Below, in pieces: positions 1 to 6,023 of a stretch of DNA of 9,063 nucleotides; position 1 is the stretch's first letter, and every line of letters begins with the position of its first letter. This DNA is from an uncultured Lentisphaeria bacterium (GTDB lineage Bacteria > Verrucomicrobiota > Lentisphaeria > JABSQK01 > CAJWLW01). Location: contig CAJWLW010000191.1 in assembly GCA_913042885.1 (NCBI GenBank), forward strand, positions 1-9,063, given 5' to 3'. Below the pieces are notes generated by a model that worked only from the letters and a program-made list of their open reading frames with translations, searched no databases and was not told the DNA's origin. The position numbers were made by a program, and so were the translations under genes.

Positions 1-806
1 TGCTCGACGACATGCGGCAGCAGGTCGAGGCCGAACAGGCGTCGCGTACCGACGCCAACAACTTCGAACTGCGCCGCAACAATGCCGATGTACAGTTCAT
101 CAATGCCGAACGTGACTACACCCTGTCCCTCACGATCCTCGCCGAGCTCCTCGGCCTGCCGGATGCCGACCTTTCGGGCCGCCTCGACTTCGACATAGCC
201 GATGACGAGCTGCCGGAAAAATCTGAGCCCGGACTCGATGAACTGCTCGACATCGCCCGACAGCAGCGCGCCGATCTCGAGGAACTCCGGGCAACGATGG
301 CAGCGCTCAAGGCCCGTGAAGCCGCGGCGCAGGCCGCAAAATCACCCACCGTATTGCTGTCCGCCGAGCTCGGCGCCGCCAGCCGGGACAACGTCGAGTT
401 CGAAGACGATGAACGTTCCGGCAGCCTCGGCGTTGTCGCCACCTGGGACTTGTACACAGGCGGTGCCAAGCAGGCTGCAGTTGATACCGCTGCAGCCGAC
501 TACGAAGTTGCAGTCCGGCAACTGCAGGACCGTTGGCAGGAGATCGTCGGTGAGATTCGACGCCAGCTGCCGATCATCGCAGCAGCGCGGCAGCGCCTAA
601 AGCTCAACCGGGAGAGTGTCGCTTTGGCGCGGCAGATCCGTGACGACATCGAACCGGCCTGGCGCGCCGGCACCGAGCCGCTGACCCGCTTGAACGAAGC
701 ACAGCGCGACCTCAACGTCGCCGAACTCAATCTGGCGGTCGTGCGGGCCGAGTTACTGCAGGCCCGAAGCGACCTCGACACCGCAACCGGCAGCATCCTG
801 GATTGA
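1..806 (+). CDS. TolC-family outer membrane efflux protein, C-terminal part (5' truncated by window edge)
   Basis: This is the C-terminal part of an outer membrane efflux protein, the trimeric exit duct of tripartite export systems that pairs with an inner membrane pump and a periplasmic adaptor. The frame is open to the left edge (first full codon at position 3), so the ATG at 12 is almost certainly internal and the signal peptide and first helical repeat are missing. Seen here are long alanine-, glutamate- and arginine-rich amphipathic helices, a short non-helical stretch beginning SPTVLLSAELGAAS (about residues 111-124 from the ATG at 12), and the hallmark WDLYTGG (145-151) marking a beta-strand and turn of the barrel. 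A final long helical hairpin ends near LDTATGSILD. This pattern matches the OEP repeat of the TolC family. The pump and adaptor genes would be expected upstream, outside the window. The gene converges on the LOG gene. The substrate cannot be told. Confidence 0.9.
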   Translation, partial: LDDMRQQVEAEQASRTDANNFELRRNNADVQFINAERDYTLSLTILAELLGLPDADLSGRLDFDIADDELPEKSEPGLDELLDIARQQRADLEELRATMAALKAREAAAQAAKSPTVLLSAELGAASRDNVEFEDDERSGSLGVVATWDLYTGGAKQAAVDTAAADYEVAVRQLQDRWQEIVGEIRRQLPIIAAARQRLKLNRESVALARQIRDDIEPAWRAGTEPLTRLNEAQRDLNVAELNLAVVRAELLQARSDLDTATGSILD

Positions 807-947
807 CGCGTCACCGCAGCGCAAAGCTTGCCGGGCAAACGCTCTTGCCGCAATGGATTCTCGTGATCGATACTCGCAGGGTCGAGGCGTTTCAGCGTTT
901 GTCGTGTCGCCACTGACCGGTAGACATGCGAAAGCATGAATCCCTGC
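807..947. other. Convergent intergenic region with small GAAA-loop hairpin
   Basis: This 141-bp spacer lies between two genes that end towards each other, so transcription from both sides should stop here. The clearest structure is a perfect 5-bp inverted repeat with a GAAA loop at 925-938 (CATGC-GAAA-GCATG), ten bases beyond the LOG stop codon. It has no adjacent T run on either strand, so it is a weak candidate for an intrinsic terminator. I see no other coding signal. Confidence 0.35.
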
Positions 948-1484
948 CTACAACCCCATTTTCCGCAACAGCGCCTCACTCGTCGGTTCGACGTGCAGTA
1001 GGCTACGCCAGGCGGTGCGCAGGAAACCCTGCGTGACCATGCGGTCGATAAACTCCAGCAGCGGGTCGAAATAGCCGTCGAGATTGAGCAGGCCAATCGG
1101 CTTTGTGTGAGCCTGCAACGCCCGCAGCGCCCAGACCTCGAACAGTTCGTCAAGTGTGCCGATACCGCCTGGCAGACTGATGAAGGCGTCCGCCAGCTCG
1201 ATCATGCGCTCCTTGCGCCGGAACATCGTGTCGACGATTTCGAGATCGGTCAGGTCGTGGTGCATGATCTCCGAAATCTGCAGGGAATTGGGAATCACGC
1301 CGATCACCTGGCCGCCGGCCCGCAGCGCCGCGTCGGCGACACGCCCCATCAGTCCGATACTGGCGCCGCCATAGATGACCGTGAGGCCGCGTTCCGCAAC
1401 CAAAGTTCCCAAAGCTTCCGCGGCCGGAACATAGGCGCCTTCGAAGCCGGCACTGGAGCCGCAGAATATGCCGATCGATTGCAT
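948..1484 (-). CDS. LOG-family nucleoside 5'-monophosphate phosphoribohydrolase (TIGR00730-type Rossmann fold)
   Basis: The 178-residue product is a full-length member of the LOG (Lonely Guy) family, cytosolic enzymes that hydrolyse cytokinin-type or ordinary nucleoside 5'-monophosphates to free base and ribose 5-phosphate. The N-terminal strand SIGIFCGSS (3-11), the glycine-rich YGGASIGLMG (38-47), the arginine/lysine motif MFRRKERM (87-94) and the defining PGGIGTLDE (105-113) are all present, including the motif arginine and glutamate. The protein starts at an ATG 11 bp after the lpxA stop, so it is most likely the last gene of the lpx operon. The upstream sequence has only a modest purine-rich ribosome site (GGCAGG). 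In bacteria the physiological substrate is usually unproven; older annotations call such proteins lysine decarboxylases, which the motifs do not support. No functional link to lipid A is known to me. Confidence 0.93.
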   Translation of the reverse strand: MQSIGIFCGSSAGFEGAYVPAAEALGTLVAERGLTVIYGGASIGLMGRVADAALRAGGQVIGVIPNSLQISEIMHHDLTDLEIVDTMFRRKERMIELADAFISLPGGIGTLDELFEVWALRALQAHTKPIGLLNLDGYFDPLLEFIDRMVTQGFLRTAWRSLLHVEPTSEALLRKMGL

Positions 1485-1495
1485 CGTCAGCCTGC

Positions 1496-2278
1496 CTATT
1501 TCTTCTTCGGCCGCGCCAGGCCCCGTTCGCTGGCGGCGATGAAGTCGAGCATTGTCTGGATTTCTGCGAACTCCACAGCCGAGTCACGCAGGGCGGCAAC
1601 GGCATCCTCGATGGAGAGATCCGACTGGAAGATGACGCGGAAGGCACTGATCACCGCCTGAATCTGCTCCGGGCTCTTGCCATTGCGTTGCATGCCGATC
1701 TTGTTGGTCACTCGGGTCTCCGCCGGCACACCATCGGCAATGCAGAAGGCACAGACATCCTGCCCCAGTTTGGAGAAACCACCGACCATGCTCATCGTGC
1801 CGATCTTGACGAACTGCACGACACCGCTATGGCCGCCAATGACGGCGGCGTCGCCGACCTCGATGTGGCCCGAAAGCATGGCCGCGCTGCTCATGATCAC
1901 CTTGTTGCCCAGCGTGCAGTCGTGGGCGATATGACAATACGACTGGATCAGGCAATCGTCGCCGATCGCCGTAGCGTCGCCGCCACCGGTTGCAGCATTG
2001 ATCGTGACGTACTCTCGGATGACCGTGCGGCTGCCGATCCGGACGTACGTCTCTTCGCCCTTGTACTTGAGGTCCTGGGTCTTTTTGCCGAGGCAGGCGA
2101 ACGGAAACACCTCGCATTCGTCGCCCAGCGAGGTATGACCATCAATCACCACGTGCGAATGCAGATTACAGCCGGCCCCCAGGCTGACGTCCGGCCCGAT
2201 AGAACAGTATGGACCAATATCGCAACTGTCGCCGACGGTCGCTTTCGGATCAACAATCGCAGTTGAATGAATCGCCAT
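1496..2278 (-). CDS. lpxA: Acyl-ACP--UDP-N-acetylglucosamine O-acyltransferase LpxA
   Basis: LpxA transfers (R)-3-hydroxyacyl chains from ACP to the 3-OH of UDP-GlcNAc, the first step of lipid A synthesis, as a cytosolic trimer. The 260-residue product shows the left-handed beta-helix hexapeptide repeats from about residue 5 to 185, followed by a helical C-terminal domain. KTQDLKYKGEETYVRIG (66-82) matches the family signature. HIAHDC (116-121) carries His119, equivalent to catalytic His125 of E. coli, and the His144 equivalent is kept (SGHI). By my hand alignment, E. coli His99 and His160 are replaced by Asn94 and Val. The glycine pair equivalent to E. coli Gly172-Gly173, at the acyl-chain ruler position, is retained (MVGGFS), which in E. 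coli permits long chains. The ATG lies 5 bp after the fabZ stop, with a GGAG ribosome site overlapping that stop codon, so translation is probably coupled. LpxD is not in the window. Confidence 0.96.
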   Translation of the reverse strand: MAIHSTAIVDPKATVGDSCDIGPYCSIGPDVSLGAGCNLHSHVVIDGHTSLGDECEVFPFACLGKKTQDLKYKGEETYVRIGSRTVIREYVTINAATGGGDATAIGDDCLIQSYCHIAHDCTLGNKVIMSSAAMLSGHIEVGDAAVIGGHSGVVQFVKIGTMSMVGGFSKLGQDVCAFCIADGVPAETRVTNKIGMQRNGKSPEQIQAVISAFRVIFQSDLSIEDAVAALRDSAVEFAEIQTMLDFIAASERGLARPKKK

Positions 2279-2283
2279 GATCG

Positions 2284-3219
2284 CTACTCCGTCAATGCAA
2301 ACTTGACATTGGTCACACTGACCAGATCCTCGCCGACATACACCTTGCCGAGCGCCTGGCCGAATCGCTGTCGAATCGTACGCAGCGACATGACAACATA
2401 CATCCGATCACCTGGGATCAGCGGCCGGTTGAAAGTGCAATCCTCGATCGACATGAAGTAGGCGAGCTTCCCGCGGTTCTCCGGGCGCGATAAAGCATAG
2501 GCACAGCCGGCCTGTGCCGCGACCTCCAACTGGAAGCAGTTGGACAACCAGCAACGCCCGGACGGATGTCTCACCAGGTTCGGTTCCGTCGCTGTCAGGT
2601 TCTTCACCGCCACCATCTCGGGCATACCGTCTTCCTCCGGCTGATGCCAGCCCTCGACCCGGTCAATCAACAGAAACGGATACCGATGCGGGATGAACGA
2701 CTGGATCTCCTCGGTGTCCAAAGCACCCTCCTGCAGCACCGGCACTTCGGCAGCGCGTGCAGCAATGAGCTGGCGCGGTGCCAGATCGACAGCCGGATCG
2801 GCTACGGTAGCCAGGGTGAACTGCGCTTCGCATGTAACCTCTTCGCCAACCCTGGCACTCGCCACAACCGTCAACCCTGTGCTGGTGGCATCGCTGAGGG
2901 TTACCTCCAGATGCAGCAGGTCACCGGGCACAACGGGACGCCGGAATTTTACTTTGCGGACCGACTGCATTATGACATAATCGCTGACAGCGCTGTCCTG
3001 CCGCCACGCTACTGTCGCCAGTTGCGTCATCGCTTCAACCTGCAACACGCCGGGCATGATCGGTTGCTCCGGGAAATGTCCCGTGAAAAAAGCCTCGCTG
3101 ATCGACAGCAGCTTAACGCCACGGGCCCGGTCGCCATCGAGTTCAATACGGTCGAGCAACAGATACGGCGGTTCGACGCCGAGCTGCGCCATGATGGAAT
3201 CAGTTCCCAATACGCTCAT
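2284..3219 (-). CDS. fabZ: Tandem two-domain FabZ-like (3R)-hydroxyacyl-ACP dehydratase
   Basis: This 311-residue protein contains two FabZ-like hotdog domains, about twice the usual length of about 150. FabZ dehydrates (R)-3-hydroxyacyl-ACP in fatty acid elongation, and in hotdog dimers the active-site His and Glu come from opposite subunits. Domain 1 (about 8-140) keeps the full active-site motif FFTGHFPEQPIMPGVLQVEA (44-63), with His48 and Glu62. Domain 2 (about 168-311) begins with the canonical IPHRYPFLLIDRV (176-188), but its active-site segment reads RHPSGRCWLSNCFQLEVAAQ (217-236). His218 and Glu232 keep the exact 14-residue spacing, while the GHFP and PGV elements are gone. An alanine- and proline-rich linker (about 141-167) joins the domains. 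The start is an ATG preceded by AAGGAC, a good ribosome site, 83 bp after lpxC. It sits between lpxC and lpxA, where FabZ competes with LpxA for the same substrate. Whether domain 2 is catalytic is unknown. Confidence 0.92.
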   Translation of the reverse strand: MSVLGTDSIMAQLGVEPPYLLLDRIELDGDRARGVKLLSISEAFFTGHFPEQPIMPGVLQVEAMTQLATVAWRQDSAVSDYVIMQSVRKVKFRRPVVPGDLLHLEVTLSDATSTGLTVVASARVGEEVTCEAQFTLATVADPAVDLAPRQLIAARAAEVPVLQEGALDTEEIQSFIPHRYPFLLIDRVEGWHQPEEDGMPEMVAVKNLTATEPNLVRHPSGRCWLSNCFQLEVAAQAGCAYALSRPENRGKLAYFMSIEDCTFNRPLIPGDRMYVVMSLRTIRQRFGQALGKVYVGEDLVSVTNVKFALTE

Positions 3220-3302
3220 GCTTGTCCTTGTTACGTTGCACTGAATTCTTCGACACGATCGGAACGGATAAAGAATATCCTGTTCACCGGACTTTTCGAC
3301 TT

Positions 3303-4163
3303 CTATTTATCGTCATAGCCCATGACTTCGCAAATACGCTGGGCCAGCGCGACATTGGAGGGGTGCCCCGGCTTGATCGCAATGATCTGACCCCGCAAGC
3401 GGCGACCGACGAGACTGAGGTCGCCAACTATATCGAGCATCTTGTGACGAACAAATTCATCCGGATAGCGCAACCCGTCCTTGGCGATGATCGCGCCGTC
3501 CTTGATGACAATGGCATTGTCGAGGCTGCCGCCACGCACCAGACCCGCCACCATGAGCTCTTCGATCTGCTCATACGGGCAGAAGGTCCGGGCACCAGCC
3601 AGCTCTGTGGCAAAGCTCTCACTGGTGACCGGCAGGCTGAGATACTGGGTGTCCATGACAGTGGCGCCGAAACAGATGGTGCACGAAATCCGATACTCTT
3701 CATCCGGCAGAATCACGACGCGTGTCTCGCCCTGCTCGACGTAGATCGCCTCTTCGATACAGCAGTATTGGCGCTGCGCTTCCTGCGTCACGGTGCCCGC
3801 GGCGTTGATCTCGGCGTAAAACAGCGCACTGCTGCCGTCAATGATCGGCGGCTCGGGACCGTCCATTTCGATAACGGCGTTGTCGATGTCGCAGGCATAC
3901 ATAGCCGCCAGGACGTGCTCGACGGTGTATACCACCGCGTCGCCGTTGGCGATCGTCGTGGCGCGACGCACATCGATAACATTCGATGCCAAAGCCTTCA
4001 CCGACGGCTGGTCCGACAAGTCGACGCGAATAATGGAAACACCCGTATCCGCGGCCGCCGGCTGAATCGTCAGATGGGCCCGGCCGCCGGTATGTAGAGC
4101 GATTCCCGAAAAACGGCAGGGCGCGGCAATTGTACGCTGGAGATCGTCCAAAATGGTAATCAA
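3303..4163 (-). CDS. lpxC: UDP-3-O-acyl-N-acetylglucosamine deacetylase LpxC (TTG start)
   Basis: LpxC is the zinc amidase that removes the acetyl group from UDP-3-O-acyl-GlcNAc, the committed step of lipid A synthesis. Motifs in order are SGIALHTGG (19-27), the zinc ligand in VEHVLAA (His83, with Glu82 as the family's conserved acid), PPIIDGSSALF (105-115), GARTF (190-194) and EFVRHKMLDIVGDL (236-249, with ligands His240 and Asp244 and Lys241). KPGHPSN (264-270) holds the active-site His267. At 286 residues it is slightly shorter than the E. coli protein (305). There is no in-frame ATG or GTG near the N terminus: an in-frame TAA lies six bases upstream, and the only usual start codons are TTG at 4163 and TTG at 4151. 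Neither has a strong ribosome site. It is the first gene of the apparent lpx operon, and the start lies inside a repeated motif that may regulate it. Confidence 0.95.
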   Translation of the reverse strand: MITILDDLQRTIAAPCRFSGIALHTGGRAHLTIQPAAADTGVSIIRVDLSDQPSVKALASNVIDVRRATTIANGDAVVYTVEHVLAAMYACDIDNAVIEMDGPEPPIIDGSSALFYAEINAAGTVTQEAQRQYCCIEEAIYVEQGETRVVILPDEEYRISCTICFGATVMDTQYLSLPVTSESFATELAGARTFCPYEQIEELMVAGLVRGGSLDNAIVIKDGAIIAKDGLRYPDEFVRHKMLDIVGDLSLVGRRLRGQIIAIKPGHPSNVALAQRICEVMGYDDK

Positions 4164-4168
4164 CCGTT
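4155..4168. promoter_or_regulatory. Operator-like repeat copy 1, overlapping the lpxC start codon
   Basis: GGTAATCAACCGTT on the plus strand (AACGGTTGATTACC in the lpxC sense) matches 13 of 14 bases of the motif at 4215-4228, exactly 60 bp away. The TTG start codon of lpxC at 4163-4161 lies inside it. The core GGT-AATCA-ACC is an imperfect dyad. A regulator or RNA element binding here could block initiation of lpxC. This is inference: the repeat is visible, the function is not. Confidence 0.4.
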
Positions 4169-4210
4169 ATGACGTTAAGCCCGGCGGGAGCGAGTGTCGA
4201 AAAGCGCCAA

Positions 4211-4246
4211 AGACGGTAATAAACCGTTGCAGCGGCAGGATTACAA
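4211..4246 (-). promoter_or_regulatory. Candidate sigma-70-type promoter for the lpx operon
   Basis: Reading the minus strand, TTGTAA (4246-4241) matches the -35 consensus at 4 of 6 bases. A 17-bp spacer leads to TTTATT (4223-4218), which matches the -10 consensus at 4 of 6. Initiation would fall near 4211, giving a leader of about 48 nt before the TTG at 4163. Spacing is ideal but both boxes are weak, so the call is tentative. The -10 box lies within dyad copy 2. Confidence 0.33.
4213..4228. promoter_or_regulatory. Operator-like repeat copy 2, perfect dyad
   Basis: ACGGT-AATAA-ACCGT (4213-4227) is a perfect inverted repeat with 5-bp arms and a 5-bp centre, extended by one T shared with copy 1. 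It overlaps the candidate -10 box of the lpxC promoter, which is where a repressor would act. The two copies lie on the same strand orientation, 60 bp start to start. Confidence 0.4.
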
Positions 4247-4260
4247 TTCAGCGGGGTCTG

Positions 4261-4294
4261 CACGGCAATACCGTGCCGCTCGGTGAGTGGCACG
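4261..4294. repeat. Overlapping inverted repeats in the lpxC/phosphoesterase intergenic region
   Basis: Two inverted repeats share bases. CACGG-CAATA-CCGTG (4261-4275) has a 5-nt loop, and CGTGCC-(11 nt)-GGCACG (4272-4277 with 4289-4294) has 6-bp arms. They overlap at 4272-4275, so as RNA only one could form at a time. They lie between the divergent genes, 48 to 80 bp upstream of the phosphoesterase ATG. No T tract follows on either strand, so neither looks like a terminator. Function is unknown. Confidence 0.35.
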
Positions 4295-4340
4295 CTGCAA
4301 ATAACATTTGCCGGATCAAACTGGTGCGGCATATTCTCGC

Positions 4341-5810
4341 ATGAGACGATTTATTCTCCTTCTCTTGTTCGTGACCACGTGCACCCTGGCATGGGCGCAG
4401 TTCCTTGATACGGAATTCGGCCATCCATACCTGCAGAACACGACCTCCGACGCAGTCACCCTCGTCTGGTGGACACGAACGGATACCCCCGGCACCATTT
4501 CTTTCGGGAACAACGACATTGACACGACCCAACAGTCACAGCCACAACCGATTGTCCTGACAAAACCGGAGACCAACGGCAGCGAACAGCGTTTTCGCCA
4601 CGCGGTGCGGCTCCAGCCGCTGCAACCGGGATCGCAATATCACTATCGCGTCGAGCAAGGCACTGCCATATTCGATGCAACGTTCCGGACCGCTCCAGCC
4701 ACAACGCTGACACCGATTCGCTTTCTGGTATGGGCCGATACAGAAACTGAACCGGCGTCCCATGGCCGTCTCGGTTGCGGCGTACCAGAGGGGTATCCAA
4801 TGGACCAGAACGACGGCATCCGAGCGTGCGTCGCAGCGGCCGCGGAAATCAAGGCTGATTTCATCCTACTGGCCGGCGACGTCACGGAATGCGGCGGCGA
4901 GCTGGAAGACTGGGACGAGTTTTTTCGCAAGGTCAATGACCGAGGCAATCTGCTGGCAGCGCATACACCGATCTTCGCGGTGCCCGGCAACCACGACTAC
5001 TATGCCGGCCCAAATGGCGGCGGCTACGAACAGCCGGGCAGCGAGCGGCATGCAATGCACAAATTCCACAGCCATTTCGAGCTGCCGACGGACGAACGCT
5101 ACTACCAGTTCACGTGGGGCCCGGCAACCTTGATCGGCCTCGACAGCTGTAACCAGAGTCCGAACGGTTCAGGACTCGATACCAATTTTGCACTGACCGG
5201 TGAAAACGAACCGGGCGGCGGCCGCGCACCCGACTGGATGCCCGAATCCCGACAGTACCGGTGGTTGGCAACGACATTGGCAGCCGCGCAAGAGCGGTCA
5301 CCGTTCATCTTCGTCTTTTTCCATCACATGCCTTTTGGGTCCGGCGTACACAGCTTGCCGCCGGGCCGCGGCAATGGACAAGACTGGCAGTCAGGCTATC
5401 CGATGCGAAAACTGGATCCGCTTTTTCACCAGTATGGCGTCGACGCCGTCTTCTGCGGCCACGAGGAGATGATGGAAATGGCCGAGACACAGGGCGTAAC
5501 TGCCAAGGGCGCAGCACACAAGCTTCGATACTTCACGCCAGGCTCGGCGGGCGACGGCATTCGTTCGGCAAGAATCGCCAATGCCGCCCAGGTGTTTCAC
5601 TATGGCAAGACCGCAATCGGCCGGCACTATGGCTTTCTCGATGTCACCATCGATCAGGTACCTGGTCGGGCGCACATATGGCGTGCGACCATTCGACAGG
5701 CCTGGATCGATCCGGTCTGGGCCACGGACCCGGCGGTTCCGCCGCTGGGCGGTTATTACGATGCCGAGGTACCGACCGCACGCTATGAGATCGAACAAGC
5801 CGTCCCGTGA
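4341..5810 (+). CDS. Secreted purple acid phosphatase-like metallophosphoesterase
   Basis: The 489-residue product is probably exported and hydrolyses a phosphate ester outside the cytoplasm; its substrate is unknown. The ATG at 4341 is chosen because it gives a clean signal peptide: MRR, a hydrophobic core (4-18) and cleavage likely after AWA (17-19). A TTG 33 bp upstream would bury it. No lipobox is seen. Residues about 28-118 form a fibronectin-III-like domain (PYLQN...LVWWTR...RFRTAP-type pattern) as in purple acid phosphatases. The metallophosphatase domain follows, with WADTE (131-135), AGDVTE (178-183), PGNHDYY (215-221), FFHHMPFG (326-333) and FCGHEEMMEM (371-380). The family normally has GHxH at the last site; here the second His is Glu376. 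The GDxxY tyrosine of classical purple acid phosphatases is also absent (GDVTE). It is divergent from lpxC and the ribosome site is weak. The remaining motifs suggest activity, but this is untested. Confidence 0.85.
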   Translation: MRRFILLLLFVTTCTLAWAQFLDTEFGHPYLQNTTSDAVTLVWWTRTDTPGTISFGNNDIDTTQQSQPQPIVLTKPETNGSEQRFRHAVRLQPLQPGSQYHYRVEQGTAIFDATFRTAPATTLTPIRFLVWADTETEPASHGRLGCGVPEGYPMDQNDGIRACVAAAAEIKADFILLAGDVTECGGELEDWDEFFRKVNDRGNLLAAHTPIFAVPGNHDYYAGPNGGGYEQPGSERHAMHKFHSHFELPTDERYYQFTWGPATLIGLDSCNQSPNGSGLDTNFALTGENEPGGGRAPDWMPESRQYRWLATTLAAAQERSPFIFVFFHHMPFGSGVHSLPPGRGNGQDWQSGYPMRKLDPLFHQYGVDAVFCGHEEMMEMAETQGVTAKGAAHKLRYFTPGSAGDGIRSARIANAAQVFHYGKTAIGRHYGFLDVTIDQVPGRAHIWRATIRQAWIDPVWATDPAVPPLGGYYDAEVPTARYEIEQAVP

Positions 5811-5837
5811 TACTACCTTCCGAGGGAGTCACGCAAC

Positions 5838-5860
5838 CCCAACAGACTAAGCAGGTTGGG
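5838..5860 (+). terminator. Weak stem-loop after the phosphoesterase gene
   Basis: CCCAAC (5838-5843) and GTTGGG (5855-5860) form a perfect 6-bp stem with an 11-nt loop, 28 bp after the phosphoesterase stop codon. The following sequence has only a short T stretch (AAATTTT, 5867-5873). It may end transcription of the phosphoesterase gene, but both stem and T run are weak. Confidence 0.28.
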
Positions 5861-5894
5861 CGAACAAATTTTACGCGGGCGGCAGATCCGGCCC

Positions 5895-5966
5895 TTGACA
5901 TCCACCATTGACGCGATCAAATTATCCGGCATGGGCTTGTACGATTTTGTTGGATACGCCTTATCT
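5895..5966 (+). promoter_or_regulatory. Candidate promoter region for the zinc ribbon-EIIA-MBL gene group
   Basis: The 213-bp gap 5811-6023 is AT-richer than the flanking genes, especially 5910-5990. TTGACA at 5895-5900 is a perfect -35 box, but the best -10 at 17 bp spacing is only CAAATT. A second option is TTGTAC (5937-5942) with TTATCT (5961-5966) at 18 bp spacing. I cannot choose between them. No ORF or RNA gene is recognisable in the gap. Confidence 0.25.
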
Positions 5967-6023
5967 TAATCTTACCAATGAGCGTTCGACAGTTTCATCT
6001 ATTGCAGAGGCATCCACCGAAAT

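Noticed and set aside
824..840. Inverted repeat TTGCC-G-GGCAA after the efflux gene as a terminator
   Set aside because: The single-base centre cannot form a hairpin loop without losing most of the stem, and no T run follows.
2566..3318. 250-codon plus-strand frame opposite the tandem FabZ gene
   Set aside because: It has no domain signal and covers a clearly coding gene on the other strand; treated as a shadow frame.
3222..4097. Long plus-strand open frame of 291 codons opposite lpxC
   Set aside because: It is antisense to a gene with complete LpxC motifs, has no recognisable domain, and long mirror frames are expected in GC-rich genes.
4308..4336. TTGCCG and ATATTC as a promoter for the phosphoesterase
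   Set aside because: The -10-like box would lie only a few bases before the ATG, leaving no room for a leader or ribosome site, and both boxes are poor.
4308..4340. TTG at 4308 as the start of the phosphoesterase
   Set aside because: It would add 11 polar residues ahead of a clean signal peptide that begins at the ATG at 4341.
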